Notes under the pieces: model-generated
Told to the model about the DNA's origin: nothing
Seen by the model: the letters and a program-made list of their open reading frames with translations, nothing else
Database searches by the model: none
Shown here: one piece after another, positions 1-10,430 of the stretch
Numbering within the stretch: the first letter of the stretch is position 1
Layout of the letters: each line of letters opens with the position of its first letter
Translations under genes and position numbers: made by a program
NCBI RefSeq assembly: GCF_014904695.1
Contig: NZ_JACXXN010000008.1
Span: 186,001-250,000 of the forward strand
DNA length: 64,000 bases
Source of the DNA: Nostoc sp. MG11
Lineage (GTDB): Bacteria; Cyanobacteriota; Cyanobacteriia; Cyanobacteriales; Nostocaceae
Direction: 5' to 3'

Positions 1-521
1 AGGATTTCTACAGTGACTTGATTTACCAGTACGGCTTGCTTTACGATACGACCTTGCCAATGGATGTATCTGTAGATGAGTCTAAGATTAATAGTTTGGC
101 AGATTTGAGGGGAGCGATCGCCAAAATGCGATCGGATTGGGCATCATTTCAGGGGTTCATGGCTGAAGGACTACTGCAACGCCAACTGCATTCCCAGAGA
201 GTTTATACAGCGGGGCCCTTTGTTCTGCAACGGTTTATGACTAACCTGCAACTCAAGCACGAAAATTATATCGGGGAAGCGATCGCGCGGGAAAATGGAG
301 AAATAGAGTACCTCAAAATCTATCGTCTCTCAGAAGCCCAGACTCGCCGTGCTTATTTACTCAGCAAGCTAGCTCACTATAACTGGAATCTAGATGCGAC
401 TGCCAAAGCACTCTCCCATACCCGCGAAGAGTTTGTGTGTCGTATGGAAGCAGCCGGCTTTGGCTATTTGCTAAATCAACAAGTACGCGACGCCGCACGC
501 AAAAAAGCTAAAAAGTCTTGA
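1..521 (+). CDS. C-terminal part of an unrecognised protein with a Fis-like helix-turn-helix end (5' truncated by window)
   Basis: The frame is open from the left edge (first full codon at position 3), so the true start lies outside the window; a TTG at 18 is only an internal codon. About 173 residues are visible. The last 60 or so contain a NWNLDATAKAL segment followed by a second helix, which resembles the C-terminal Fis-type helix-turn-helix of bacterial regulators, and then a Lys/Arg-rich tail (RKKAKKS). I do not recognise the upstream part, which includes an AKMRSDWASFQGFMAEG stretch. DNA binding is inferred from the C-terminal pattern only. The codon use is ordinary for the window. Confidence 0.7.
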   Translation, partial: DFYSDLIYQYGLLYDTTLPMDVSVDESKINSLADLRGAIAKMRSDWASFQGFMAEGLLQRQLHSQRVYTAGPFVLQRFMTNLQLKHENYIGEAIARENGEIEYLKIYRLSEAQTRRAYLLSKLAHYNWNLDATAKALSHTREEFVCRMEAAGFGYLLNQQVRDAARKKAKKS

Positions 522-1298
522 CTCGAAATGAGGTCAATTTTATGAAAATTAAACCACAGATGAACACTGATAAACACAGCGAAAAGTATGAGCGTTGGCT
601 TCCGGCAAACATAACTTTTCAAGACAGATAATTTATCGGTTTTCATCTGTGGTTATAGTAAAAAACTAGGATTTTTGCAAAATGTCTAAGAAGTTGTTTG
701 AAAAGTGGTCGGCTGTGATACTAGGCACTTATTAATCCCCCCTAGCCCACGCCAATCGCTCCACTTGGGGAGACCCCATCGCATGATTGCGTCTCCCCAA
801 CTCTTGGAGACGCTACTTCGCGTTGGGAGAAGACCGCGCTGGCTCCCCTAAAAAAGGCTACGGTGTACACACAAGTCTTTGAGAGTTGCCCCACAGGCTT
901 TTGATCCCCCCAACCCCCCTTCAAAAGGGGGGCAAAAACCTCTCAAAGTCCCCCTTAAAAAGGGAAATTTAGGAGGATTTACAACGATTTTGGTTTTGTA
1001 CAGAGATGTGTGTACACCGTAGCCTAAAAAAGGGGGGAAACGGAATCAGGACTTACGCACTCAGATCCCCCAACCCCCTTAAAAAGGGTGCTTTAGAAGT
1101 TCCCCCCTTTTTAAGGGGGGCTAGGGGGGATCTAGGCTTCAGTGCGTAAGTCCTAGGAATCAAAGTCCCCCTTTTTAAGGGGGGAAACGGAATCAAAGTC
1201 CCCCTTAAAAAGGGGGATTTAGGGGGATCTAAAAGTATTTGATACATCACCAAGGACTTTTCAAACATCCTCTAATGACGAATGACAAATGACAAATT
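522..1298. repeat. Repeat-filled spacer: CCCCC/GGGGG palindromic units and a dispersed hairpin repeat
   Basis: No gene is seen. Positions 551-563 (AAACCACAGATGA) and 643-654 form an inverted repeat about 100 bp long; related copies occur near 16682, 51990 and 55167. From about 735 to 1240 there are at least six C-rich/G-rich units of the type CCCCCTTTTTAAGGGGG in alternating orientations. The direct phrase ACTTACGCACTCAGATCC at 1052 is mirrored by CAGTGCGTAAGTCC at 1140. Such units are common intergenic elements in Nostoc genomes. Open frames across them are repeat artefacts. Confidence 0.8.
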
Positions 1299-4200
1299 CT
1301 ACCGATACAACCAAACCCGCAATAATGAAAGCAGTTGCTCGGTATCCACAGGTTTGGTAATGTAATCAGAGGCTCCAGCTTCGATGCACTTTTCGCGATC
1401 GCCTGGCATAGCTTTGGCTGTTAAAGCAATAATTGGCAGTGAGCGGAACTTTTGTTGCTGGCGGATGGCGCGAGTTGTTTCGTAACCATCCACTTCTGGC
1501 ATCATCACATCCATTAAAACTATACTAATGTCGGGATTAGCTTGCAGCATCTCAATGCCATCTCTGCCATTTTCAGCAAATAGCACTTGCATTTGATAAC
1601 TTTCTAAGAAACTAGTAAGAGCAAAAATATTACGCAGATCATCATCCACAATCAGAATTTTCCGATTAGCTAGAACTGGATCGGTCTGGCGCAGTTGCTC
1701 TAATATTTGACGTTTAGGCGGTGGTAAATTTGCTTGTACTCGATGCAAGAATAGGGCAGTTTCATCTAATAATCGTTCTGGCGATCGCACATTCTTAATG
1801 ATAATTGTCTCTGCCAGTCCCCTGAGTTGACTTTCTTCTTGCCGATTTAGTTCTTTGCCAGTGTAAATAATAATTGGCAGTTTCAAAAGGCTCGATTCTT
1901 GCTTAATCTGCTCAATTAGTTCAAACCCGCTCATATCGGGCAAACCTAAATCTAGGACGATACAATCAAAGCGATTTGATCGCAAAATTGAGAGTGCTTC
2001 TGCTCCTGTACCCACTGCTGTACTGTGGACATCGCTATTACCGATGAGTTCGATAATACTTTGGGCTTGTACGGGGTCATCTTCGATTACTAAAAGATTT
2101 TTTACCTTACGCTCAATAAAGCCTTTAATTTCAGTTAAGATTTGAGTTAAATCTTCTGGAGAAACGGGTTTTTGCAGGTAGGTAATCGCTCCTAGCTGTA
2201 ACCCCCGTTGCTGTCTATCATCGCCAGAAAGGATGTGTACTGGTATGTGCCTGGTATCTGGATCGCGTTTTAAACGATCTAGTAGTGACCAACCGTCCAT
2301 CTCTGGCATGTGAATATCTAGCGTAATCGCATCGGGCTTAAATTGTTGAGCTAGCATTAAGCCTTGTTTACTATTTAAAGCAACAAGCACTTTAAAGCCC
2401 TGTTCACGTGCCATTTCTAGTAAGATGCGGGCAAATTTATCGTCATCCTCGATTACGAGTAAAATGCGATCGCCACTTTGAATTGTATCTCGATCATCTG
2501 CGACTTCATTAGGCAAATTGGGGAGTTGCTTCACTGATAGAGATGAGTCTGAGGATAGGCTTGCTGTATTTGAGATTTCGGAGATTGTAGGCTGATGTAC
2601 AGAAGTCTGAGGCTTAGCTTCCTGTATTTTGGATTTCGGAGGTAGTAAGGACAGAACTTCCTCTCTTTTCCATTGTTCCTGAGTAGCTCTTTCTCCACTT
2701 TCTGAATAAGTCTGCGGTAGGTAAAGAGTAAATGTGCTTCCCTCTCCTGGCTGGCTAACTAGTTCAATTCTCCCCCCCAAGAGCTGAGCAAGCTCCCGGC
2801 TAATCGACAAACCTAAGCCAGTTCCCCCAAACTTGCGGCTAGTTGTGCCGTCTGCTTGCTGAAATGCCTCAAAAATGATCTTCTGCTTCTCGATTGGAAT
2901 ACCAATACCCGTATCGCTGACCGCAAAAGTAATCATCGGACTGCTGTGTCTGCTACCATCGAGTTGTGCAGCCTCCGCAGCCATGCTAATTTGTAACTTC
3001 ACGCCTCCCTGTTCAGTGAATTTCAAAGCGTTAGACAGCAGGTTTTTCAGCACTTGTTGCAGGCGTTTAGGGTCGTTAGAGATTGCTTCTGGTAAATTAT
3101 CGTCTAATTCAATAGCAAAACTAAGTCCTTTATGCTGAGCAACTTGACGGAAAGTCTGCTCTAAAGAACTCTGTAAATCTGTCAAGTGTATTCGTGAAAT
3201 CTCTACCGATAGAGTGCCTGACTCGATTTTTGCCAAATCTAAAATATCATTAATCAATTCCAGCAGATCCGTGCCAGCGGAGTAGATTGTCCGACTATAT
3301 TCCACCTGCTTATCTGATAAATTGCCCCCAGAGTTATCTGACAAAAGTCGTGCTAAAATCAGCAAGCTATTAAGCGGTGTCCGTAACTCGTGAGACATAT
3401 TCGCTAGAAATTCTGATTTATATTTAGAAGACAATGCTAGTTGCTCGGCTTTATCTTCCAAAGACTTTCTTGACTGTTCAACTTCCTGATTCTTGCGAGC
3501 AACTTCTCGGTTTTGCACCTCTAACAATTCTGCCTTTTCTTCTAGCTCCTCATTCAACTGCTGTAATTCTTCGTTAGATTGCTTCAGAAGAAATCTTGAT
3601 TCTTCTAAATCCTGTGCCTGTTCTTCTAAGCGTTGATTGCTTTGCTGTAGTTCTTCTTGCTGGGTTTGCAATTCTTGTGTTAAAGTCACTGACTCTTGAA
3701 GTAATTGCTGAGTTTGCTGGTTGGCAGCGATATTATTCAAAAATACACCCAGAATTTCAATCAATTGCTCCAAGAATATCAAATGTAACTCACTAAAAGG
3801 CTGAAAAGATGCAAGTTCAATAACAGCCTTAACTTGCGTCTCAAACAGTATAGGTAACACAATAACATTGAGCGGTAAAGCTTCTCCCAACCCAGAACTG
3901 ATGCGAATATAATCACTAGGAACTTGAGTTAGGAGAATTCTTTGTTTTTCTAGGGCGCACTGTCCTACCAGTCCTTCACCCAAGCGAAACTCGTTTGCTA
4001 GGTGTTTGCGTTCTTTGTAAGCATAGCTACTCAATAACTTCAGCACAGGCTGATTATCTACCGAGTCCATTATGTAAAAAACGCCCTGTGGTGCTTCAAC
4101 CAGTGGTGCAAGATTCGACAATATCAAGCGAGACACACTTTCTAAATTTCGCTGGCCCTGAAGCATTTGGGTAAATTCAGCCAAATTAGATTTGAGCCAC

Positions 4201-5000
4201 CTTTGCTCCTCATTTTTTTTAGTTGTGTTTTGCAGATTAATAATCATCTGGTTGAAAATTCGCGTTAATACGCCAATTTCATCCTGGCGATCGCTGTTTG
4301 GTAAACTTACCGATAAATCCCCATCTGCAATATTTTCCGCCAAATCAGAAACTTGTTTCAGCGGTTTTGAGATATGCCGACTTAGTAAGAAACCTATCAA
4401 AGCTAAGATTAAAAAAGATAAGGGAATACCATAGACAATGCTGGCGAGAGTTTGCTGGATAGCTGCTTGTGCTTTTTCAGAACGCTGCTTCAGCAGTACA
4501 TTTTCCTCATTTTCCATCGCCTGCAACAGTTTCCGAATCTCATCCATCAACTGCTTGCCACTATCTGTCAGAATAGCTTTCTGAGCAGGTTCCAAGCCTT
4601 GGATTTGCCGTAACTCAATCACATTTTTCATTACAGCCATCCTCTGGTTTATCAATGGCTGTAATCTATAAAGCCGATTTTGTTGATTAGGATTATCTTC
4701 TGTTAATTTCTGAAGCTCTTTAATTTGTTGATTCAATCTTTCCATAGCAGCGCTGTAAGGTTGCAGATAGCGCTGTTCGCCAGTAATGATGTAACCGCGT
4801 TGTCCAGTTTCAGCATTTATTAGCTGAGAACTGAGCTGATTTAATTGATTTAAAACCTGGTAGGTATGTTTTTCCCGGCGCGAAGATTCAATTAGTTCAC
4901 TAGTGCTTTGGTAAGAGATTAGACCAATTGTGGTCAGAATTGCCAGACTCAAGGCAAAACCTACTCCAATTTTGGTTCCAATCTTCAAACTGTTTAACAT
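1299..5000 (-). CDS. Hybrid sensor histidine kinase, CHASE3-HAMP-GAF-HisKA-HATPase with three receiver domains
   Basis: A membrane-bound phosphorelay protein of 1233 residues. In order: a membrane segment at about 10-30, a CHASE3-type helical sensor (AETGQRGYIITGE), a second membrane segment near 190-208, HAMP, a GAF domain at roughly 285-430, a long Gln/Glu-rich coiled coil to about 525, HisKA with the phospho-accepting His near 536 (NMSHELRTPLN), and a HATPase with DTGIGIP and GGTGLGLSI boxes. Three receivers follow at about 835-955, 963-1085 and 1113-1233, with acceptor Asp in TLDIHMPEMDG, VLDLGLPDMSG and LMDVMMPEVDG. The second receiver has Lys-Asn where the usual Lys-Pro is expected. The ligand is unknown. 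No partner regulator is adjacent, so the terminal receivers probably signal to an unlinked protein. Confidence 0.95.
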   Translation of the reverse strand: MLNSLKIGTKIGVGFALSLAILTTIGLISYQSTSELIESSRREKHTYQVLNQLNQLSSQLINAETGQRGYIITGEQRYLQPYSAAMERLNQQIKELQKLTEDNPNQQNRLYRLQPLINQRMAVMKNVIELRQIQGLEPAQKAILTDSGKQLMDEIRKLLQAMENEENVLLKQRSEKAQAAIQQTLASIVYGIPLSFLILALIGFLLSRHISKPLKQVSDLAENIADGDLSVSLPNSDRQDEIGVLTRIFNQMIINLQNTTKKNEEQRWLKSNLAEFTQMLQGQRNLESVSRLILSNLAPLVEAPQGVFYIMDSVDNQPVLKLLSSYAYKERKHLANEFRLGEGLVGQCALEKQRILLTQVPSDYIRISSGLGEALPLNVIVLPILFETQVKAVIELASFQPFSELHLIFLEQLIEILGVFLNNIAANQQTQQLLQESVTLTQELQTQQEELQQSNQRLEEQAQDLEESRFLLKQSNEELQQLNEELEEKAELLEVQNREVARKNQEVEQSRKSLEDKAEQLALSSKYKSEFLANMSHELRTPLNSLLILARLLSDNSGGNLSDKQVEYSRTIYSAGTDLLELINDILDLAKIESGTLSVEISRIHLTDLQSSLEQTFRQVAQHKGLSFAIELDDNLPEAISNDPKRLQQVLKNLLSNALKFTEQGGVKLQISMAAEAAQLDGSRHSSPMITFAVSDTGIGIPIEKQKIIFEAFQQADGTTSRKFGGTGLGLSISRELAQLLGGRIELVSQPGEGSTFTLYLPQTYSESGERATQEQWKREEVLSLLPPKSKIQEAKPQTSVHQPTISEISNTASLSSDSSLSVKQLPNLPNEVADDRDTIQSGDRILLVIEDDDKFARILLEMAREQGFKVLVALNSKQGLMLAQQFKPDAITLDIHMPEMDGWSLLDRLKRDPDTRHIPVHILSGDDRQQRGLQLGAITYLQKPVSPEDLTQILTEIKGFIERKVKNLLVIEDDPVQAQSIIELIGNSDVHSTAVGTGAEALSILRSNRFDCIVLDLGLPDMSGFELIEQIKQESSLLKLPIIIYTGKELNRQEESQLRGLAETIIIKNVRSPERLLDETALFLHRVQANLPPPKRQILEQLRQTDPVLANRKILIVDDDLRNIFALTSFLESYQMQVLFAENGRDGIEMLQANPDISIVLMDVMMPEVDGYETTRAIRQQQKFRSLPIIALTAKAMPGDREKCIEAGASDYITKPVDTEQLLSLLRVWLYR

Positions 5001-5044
5001 TATCTAAGGTAATTATTTACGCCATCTCTTTATAGTATTTCTTA

Positions 5045-5078
5045 GATTGCCAACTTCTTAGAGAAGTCGGCAATCTAA
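5045..5078. terminator. Stem-loop between kinase and stress gene (palindromic repeat family)
   Basis: AGATTGCCAACTT pairs with AAGTCGGCAATCT across a loop of about seven bases, giving 13 positions with one mismatch. The same design, with a slightly different stem, sits at 7697-7729. It lies upstream of the kinase gene and downstream of the YflT-like gene's side of the spacer, so it is more likely a dispersed palindrome than a dedicated terminator. Confidence 0.4.
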
Positions 5079-5292
5079 GAAGTCGGAAAGTATAAGCCAG
5101 CGGAAACTCCGCAAATCTACTATCAACCTACCCGAAGAATAAAAAAATAATTATAACAAACTACTAGGATTAAAAAGGTTTTAAGTCTGAATAAATTATT
5201 ATAAGTACTAGTTACCAATAGTTATTAGTTGAAGATAAAAGATAAACGGTAGAGGGAAAAGAAAAAACCTTTAACCCTGTTACCTTAAAATT

Positions 5293-6240
5293 TTATGAGT
5301 AAGTTTTGTTATTAAGAACCTGATAATCGCTTCTATTTGCATTAACTACGGGTTGGCTATAGATGCGAAAATGTTGAACTCTATGACTCTCTAAAATGGT
5401 TTTTGCAGCTGCTATGTGAATATCAGTACCATTGAGCAACACTAGATAATCACCCTTGGTTACTTGATTTTTATAGTATTTGACTGAATCATCAGGAATT
5501 TGTAATCCAACAAAGTTATCTTTGGCACTGCTGATATATACTTCAGCAAGTCCAACTAGAGTGCTGGTATCTTTAGCAATCACTGTTATGTGACTCATCG
5601 GAAAGCCGACTGTCCTCAGTTCAGTAAGTGCTTTTTCGACGTCTTGTCTCGTAGAAAAAGCACCAATTCCGTACTTGTATCGACTACTTGGGGGTAAAAC
5701 CATATTATAAACGTCCCATTTTTGAATGCCACGATAATGGAACATATTTCTGGCGATACGAATCTCTGTTTCTGTAGCTGTTACTATCACTAAATAGTAA
5801 CCTTTGGACACTAGGTCGCTGTAAGCCTGGGCTTGGGCTTCAGGAATCCCTAAACCTAGTAGCGCACCAGTTAAACTACCTGCGGTTGCACCGATCGCAC
5901 CACCAGCTAAAGCCGTAGCGATCGCTGTTGCTTCGGCTCCAGCTAGCATGATTGGCCCTATTCCTGGAATTGCCAAAAGGCCTAAACCAAGTAATAAACC
6001 AGTCAGACCACCTAATGCACCCCCCGTAATTGCTCCAGCAGCAGCACCCTCATCTGCTATATTGCCAGTATTTTCTTTTACTTCAATACCAGCAATATCA
6101 CTCTGCTTTTGTGCGTTTCGCGCAATTACAGAAACCTTATGCATTGGAAAATTAGCAGCTTTTAGTTCCCGAAGTGCTAGTTCTGTATCTGAACGTTTAG
6201 CAAAAACGCCAACAGATCTTCGCTCTTTTTCTAATGTCAT
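5293..6240 (-). CDS. YflT-like general stress protein with glycine-rich membrane-spanning centre
   Basis: 315 residues. Two copies of a short alpha/beta module, VGVFAKRSDTELALRELKAA at the N-terminus and IGAFSTRQDVEKALTELRTV at about 193, resemble the heat-induced stress protein YflT domain. Between them, residues of about 65-125 form a very Gly/Ala/Leu-rich double hydrophobic stretch, similar to glycine-zipper segments. Family knowledge suggests a membrane-associated stress protein; the biochemical role is unknown. The gene is one of three neighbouring small stress-type genes (this one, the GlsB-like gene and csbD). The stop lies within an AT-rich region and no signal peptide is seen. Confidence 0.8.
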   Translation of the reverse strand: MTLEKERRSVGVFAKRSDTELALRELKAANFPMHKVSVIARNAQKQSDIAGIEVKENTGNIADEGAAAGAITGGALGGLTGLLLGLGLLAIPGIGPIMLAGAEATAIATALAGGAIGATAGSLTGALLGLGIPEAQAQAYSDLVSKGYYLVIVTATETEIRIARNMFHYRGIQKWDVYNMVLPPSSRYKYGIGAFSTRQDVEKALTELRTVGFPMSHITVIAKDTSTLVGLAEVYISSAKDNFVGLQIPDDSVKYYKNQVTKGDYLVLLNGTDIHIAAAKTILESHRVQHFRIYSQPVVNANRSDYQVLNNKTYS

Positions 6241-6299
6241 TTTATCTGTTTCTGGCGACTAGCAATGTTTTACAATGATATTAGCTGAAGCTGATAGAA

Positions 6300-6578
6300 T
6301 TACACAGCTCTACGAGTCACTAAACCCCAAAGGAAGATCAATAGCATTGCACCAAGAACAGCAAATAAAATACTTCCGAGTGATAAAGCGCCTACGGATG
6401 CTGCTGCTGCTGAACCACTTCCTAACAATAGTTGTCCTAGATAACCCCCAACTACCGCTCCGAGAATTCCCAATACAATAGTGGACAAAATACCGCCACC
6501 TTGTTGTCCTGGATAAAAGAATTTAGCTAACGCGCCTGCAATTAACCCTAAAACCAACCAAGCGATTATGTTACCCAT
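6300..6578 (-). CDS. GlsB/YeaQ/YmgE-family stress-response membrane protein
   Basis: A 92-residue, almost entirely hydrophobic protein with three predicted membrane helices. The opening MGNIIAWLVLGLIAGALAK and the central GGGILSTIVLGILGAVVGG match the transglycosylase-associated/GlsB family, whose members are small inner-membrane proteins induced by stress. It is transcribed in the same direction as the YflT-like gene, 59 bp upstream of it, so the two may share a transcript. A purine-rich AGGAGAC stands just before the ATG. No enzymatic function should be assumed from the old transglycosylase-associated name. Confidence 0.88.
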   Translation of the reverse strand: MGNIIAWLVLGLIAGALAKFFYPGQQGGGILSTIVLGILGAVVGGYLGQLLLGSGSAAAASVGALSLGSILFAVLGAMLLIFLWGLVTRRAV

Positions 6579-7495
6579 AACAAATGTCTCCTATTTTTTA
6601 CGAAAATGCGGTTTTGCTCGCTTTTGACTATTTCATCTTAAAATTAAGTTACAAAATTCATGATCTATCTAGCGAACTAATATCAAAAATCTTTAGATAT
6701 TATTTGAATCCCTATCAGGTCATCTCTAAGATCGACTTTATGCAAATCCCAGAACGTAACCCTTGAAATCTGGCAGAAACTCTGGTTTTGTAGCAAAAAC
6801 TTTCCACTACGAGATTAATTTGGATCAAATCTGAAGAGACACAACTTAACTTCCAGAAAGGTCTTAGAGGATGCGATCGCCTACGCCTAGCTAAAGATGG
6901 CAACACCTAATTAATGATATTGCGATCGCATATTTAATATTTATCTGTATAGCATCTAAATTTATTACTTAGATAAAAAATTAGTTAGTAAATGAGTTTA
7001 TTTACACTATCAAGCTGATAGCTCATTACTCTAATTTCACAGAAATAGTCTTTTACAAAGTTAATTTACTATATTCTCACCAATTATAAACTTAGATTTT
7101 ATTTATTATCAACGTTAATAATTAAAGCCTATACTATGTAATTTTTTCTTTAGATATACACTAAAAGATTCAACTAATCTGTATATTATTTAACGACTTC
7201 TGGCAATAGTAGGTAATTTATCAGTATATTATTTTTACAGAGTCTACCTGTGGGCATAAAGGTATTCATCAAAAGATATAGCTATGGAACCATTGGCTTA
7301 TATCTTTTGGCTACTTTGTTAGATTCTCCAAGATGAATTAATATTTGAAAAAGCTATGTACAACGGACAAAAAACTTGTTAATAAAAATAACTCCAGATA
7401 GAAGATTTAAAAATTGCACAAATACTAATATATAAACATTGCATAGCTTACTAAGCAATACTAACCAAATAAATCAATAAACCTAGGAGTTAGAG
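6579..7495. other. AT-rich 0.9-kb spacer upstream of csbD
   Basis: No convincing gene. It contains two GCGATCGC octamers (near 6877 and 6922), long A/T runs and a stem-loop at 7270-7309 (AAAAGATATA pairing with TATATCTTTT). The small open frames here lack coding character. The stretch is long enough to hold a non-coding RNA or extended regulatory leader for csbD, but nothing specific is recognisable. Confidence 0.5.
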
Positions 7496-7678
7496 ATGAG
7501 TATTGAAGATAGAGCAAAAGCTGTTGCTAAAAATATTGAAGGCAAGGTACAAGAGATAGTAGGCGAAGTTACTGGCAACCCTAATGACAAAGCTGAAGGT
7601 CAAGCTAAGCAAGCTGAATCCCAAGTTCGCCATACTGTTGAAAATATCAAAGATGAAGTTAAAAAGTCTTTAGAATAG
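7496..7678 (+). CDS. CsbD-family stress-response protein
   Basis: 60 residues, highly charged, no cysteines and predicted helical. MSIEDRAKAVAKNIEGKVQE, followed by GEVTGNPNDKAEGQAKQ, is the signature of the CsbD-like family, small soluble proteins that accumulate during general stress; their molecular function is unknown. A TAGGAG motif eight bases before the ATG supports the start. It lies next to two other stress-type genes on the opposite strand and is followed by a strong stem-loop at 7697. Confidence 0.92.
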   Translation: MSIEDRAKAVAKNIEGKVQEIVGEVTGNPNDKAEGQAKQAESQVRHTVENIKDEVKKSLE

Positions 7679-7696
7679 GCTAGATGGCTAGAGTTC

Positions 7697-7729
7697 AGAT
7701 TCCCGACTTCTAATAAAAGTCGGGAATCT
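7697..7729. terminator. Perfect 13-bp hairpin between convergent csbD and acnB
   Basis: AGATTCCCGACTT (7697-7709) and AAGTCGGGAATCT (7717-7729) are perfectly complementary around a seven-base loop. It stands between two convergent genes, so it could end transcription from both sides. It belongs to a palindromic family also seen at 5045. Confidence 0.6.
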
Positions 7730-7745
7730 AAAAGACGCGAGTTAA

Positions 7746-10430
7746 TTAGCGCAATGTACTAGCCGGCATACCCAAAATATCCTCAAGCCTTGGCATGTCT
7801 TCCAACGGAATCACGCGCCCTTCATCCTCAAAACCAACGATTTGATCAAAGTTCAAATACCGATACAAATCATCGGCAAAAGGATGAATTCTATTTGCCA
7901 CAATATCCATATATTCCTGTACTGTGGGAATGCGTCCCAACAGCGCACAAACAGCGGCTAATTCTGCTGAACCAAGATACACTCGGGCATCTTTACCCAT
8001 GCGATTATTGAAGTTGCGGGTAGAGGTAGAAAATACCGTTGTCCCATCAGCAACTCGCGCCTGATTACCCATACATAAACTGCATCCTGGCATTTCTGTC
8101 CGCGCATTTGCGGCATTAAAAATACCATATACACCTTCTTCTTTAAGTTGGTGTTCATCCATGCGGGTTGGTGGACAAATCCACAAGCGAGTTTTTACTT
8201 CACCTGCACCTTCCAAAACTTTAGCTGTTGCCCGATAATGACCAATATTCGTCATACAAGAACCAACAAATACTTCTTGTACAGGATCATTAGCAACTTC
8301 CGATAATAATTTCACATTATCAGGGTCATTAGGGGCAGCTACAATTGGTTCTTTGATTTCGTTCAAATCAATTTCAATAATTTCGGCATACTCCGCGTCT
8401 GCATCAGCTTCCATCAGCACGGGATTGGCTAACCATTCTTCCATTTTGGCGACGCGGCGCAAAATAGTACGCGCATCGTTGTAACCCCTCGCTGCCATGT
8501 TTTTTAGCAGCACTATATTAGAACGCAGATATTCGGCAACTGTCTCTACACTCAGTTTAATTGTACAACCTGCACAGGAACGTTCGGCGCTAGCATCGGT
8601 AAGTTCAAATGCTTGTTCAACTTTCAAATTTGGCAAGCCTTCCATCTCTAGAATCTTTCCAGAGAAGATGTTTTTCTTATTTTGCTTTTCTACCGTCAGC
8701 AAACCTTTTTGAATTGCTACGTAAGGAATTGCATTTACAACATCTCGTAAGGTGATACCGGGTTGCAATTCACCTTTAAATCTTACCAATACCGATTCTG
8801 GCATATCCAAAGGCATCACACCCAAAGCACCTGCAAAGGCTACTAACCCGGAACCTGCGGGAAAGGAAATACCCAAGGGGAAGCGAGTGTGAGAGTCTCC
8901 GCCTGTTCCGACAGTATCGGGTAGCAGCATTCGGTTGAGCCAAGAGTGAATTATCCCATCGCCGGGACGTAAGGCGACACCGCCACGGGAGGCGAAGAAG
9001 TCGGGTAGTTCTTGTTGAGTTTGGATGTCTACTGGTTTGGGATAAGCAGCTGTGTGACAGAAACTCTGCATCACCAAATCTGCACTGAAGCCAAGACAGG
9101 CGAGTTCTTTTAATTCGTCGCGGGTCATGGGGCCTGTGGTATCTTGAGAACCAACTGTAGTCATCATGGATTCGCAGGATGTGCCTGGATGCACGCCGGG
9201 TAATCCGCAAGCTTTACCAACCATTTTCTGTGCTTGGGTATAACCTTTACCTGTATCGGAAGGCTGCTGAGGACGGATGAAAACGGTGCTGGGTTCTAAA
9301 CCAAGTGCTTGGCGGGTTTTATCGGTGAGGGTACGTCCGATAAGTAGGGGGATGCGTCCACCTGCACGGACTTCATCAAAAATGGTATCGGGTTTGAGAG
9401 TGAAGGTAGAAATGACTTCGCAAGACGTTCCATGCAACGTCTCTACATTAGTGGTGATTTCGCCTTTGTAAGGATGAATGGTAATCACCATACCAGTTTC
9501 TAGTTTGGTGACATCGCATTGGATAGGCAAAGCACCGGCATCTTCAGCAGTGTTAAAGAAGATAGGCGCGATCGCACCACCTAAAATATACCCCCCAGCG
9601 CGTTTGTTCGGCACAAAAGGTATATCATTTCCCATGTGCCACAACACAGAGTTAATAGCAGATTTGCGCGAGGAACCTGTACCAACTACATCTCCCACGT
9701 AAGCAACAGGATGACCTTTTTTCTTCAACTCGGCAATTGTTGCTAAGCTTCCCGGTTGCCGTGACTCTAGCATCACTAAGGCGTGTAAGGGAATATCCGG
9801 GCGCGTGGTGGCACTTTGGGCGGGGGATAAGTCGTCGGTATTAGTTTCGCCAGGAACTTTGAAGACGGTGACAGTGATAGCTTCTGGTAGTGTGGGACGC
9901 AGGGTAAACCACTCGGCTTCTGCCCAAGAGTCAATTACCCGCTTGGCGAAGGGATTAGTTTTGGATAATTCTAAAACATCGTGGTAAGCGTCGTACACCA
10001 GCAAAATTTTGCTTAAAGCGTTGGCGGCATAAGCGGCGATGGGTTCTTTTCCTTGTCCCCCCATCACCAGCGGTGTTTCCGAAGAGTCGGAAACGGATAC
10101 AGTGGGGAATTGCAGCAAATCGATTAAAGATTGCACATTATAGCCACCCACCATTGTCCCTAACAATTCCACCGCTTCTATGCGCGAAATCAGGGGGCTG
10201 GTGATTTCTTTTTTAGCAATGGCGCTGAGAAACCCAGCTTTGACGTAAGCTGCTGCATCAACACCAGGGGGAATGCGATCGCGCAATAGATGTAATAATA
10301 TCTCTTCTTGACCCTTTGGCGGATTTTTCAGTAATTCACATAATTCTGAGGTTTGTTTAGCATCCAAAGGTAAGGGGGGAATTCCCAGTGCTGCTCTTTC
10401 GGCAACGTGTTTACAGTATGATTCCAGCAT
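7746..10430 (-). CDS. acnB: Aconitate hydratase B (bifunctional aconitase/2-methylisocitrate dehydratase)
   Basis: 894 residues from the ATG at 10430; an upstream in-frame TTG at 10454 would add eight residues, but [16 protein letters not shown] matches the usual AcnB N-terminus and TTTGGAG sits correctly before it. The enzyme interconverts citrate and isocitrate through cis-aconitate in the TCA cycle. Visible are the HEAT-like N-terminal domain, the swivel domain ([15 protein letters not shown]) and the [4Fe-4S] ligand cysteines in CAGC and in [10 protein letters not shown] short palindromic repeat unit appears inside the coding region at 9422-9446 (residues [10 protein letters not shown]), in frame. 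Divergent from the ferredoxin gene. Confidence 0.97.
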   Translation of the reverse strand: MLESYCKHVAERAALGIPPLPLDAKQTSELCELLKNPPKGQEEILLHLLRDRIPPGVDAAAYVKAGFLSAIAKKEITSPLISRIEAVELLGTMVGGYNVQSLIDLLQFPTVSVSDSSETPLVMGGQGKEPIAAYAANALSKILLVYDAYHDVLELSKTNPFAKRVIDSWAEAEWFTLRPTLPEAITVTVFKVPGETNTDDLSPAQSATTRPDIPLHALVMLESRQPGSLATIAELKKKGHPVAYVGDVVGTGSSRKSAINSVLWHMGNDIPFVPNKRAGGYILGGAIAPIFFNTAEDAGALPIQCDVTKLETGMVITIHPYKGEITTNVETLHGTSCEVISTFTLKPDTIFDEVRAGGRIPLLIGRTLTDKTRQALGLEPSTVFIRPQQPSDTGKGYTQAQKMVGKACGLPGVHPGTSCESMMTTVGSQDTTGPMTRDELKELACLGFSADLVMQSFCHTAAYPKPVDIQTQQELPDFFASRGGVALRPGDGIIHSWLNRMLLPDTVGTGGDSHTRFPLGISFPAGSGLVAFAGALGVMPLDMPESVLVRFKGELQPGITLRDVVNAIPYVAIQKGLLTVEKQNKKNIFSGKILEMEGLPNLKVEQAFELTDASAERSCAGCTIKLSVETVAEYLRSNIVLLKNMAARGYNDARTILRRVAKMEEWLANPVLMEADADAEYAEIIEIDLNEIKEPIVAAPNDPDNVKLLSEVANDPVQEVFVGSCMTNIGHYRATAKVLEGAGEVKTRLWICPPTRMDEHQLKEEGVYGIFNAANARTEMPGCSLCMGNQARVADGTTVFSTSTRNFNNRMGKDARVYLGSAELAAVCALLGRIPTVQEYMDIVANRIHPFADDLYRYLNFDQIVGFEDEGRVIPLEDMPRLEDILGMPASTLR
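9422..9446. repeat. Palindromic GTAGAGACGTT-type repeat embedded in acnB
   Basis: AAGACGTTCCATGCAACG followed by TCTCTAC is an imperfect palindrome closely related to intergenic copies at 46202, 57601 and 60531 (GTAGAGACGTTGC...GCAACGTCTCTAC). Here it lies in the coding frame of acnB and encodes part of the [10 protein letters not shown] segment. Confidence 0.6.

Noticed and set aside
1053-1268. Minus-strand frame with FPPLKRGTLIP-type repeats
   Set aside because: Reads through the CCCCC/GGGGG palindromic units; not a gene.
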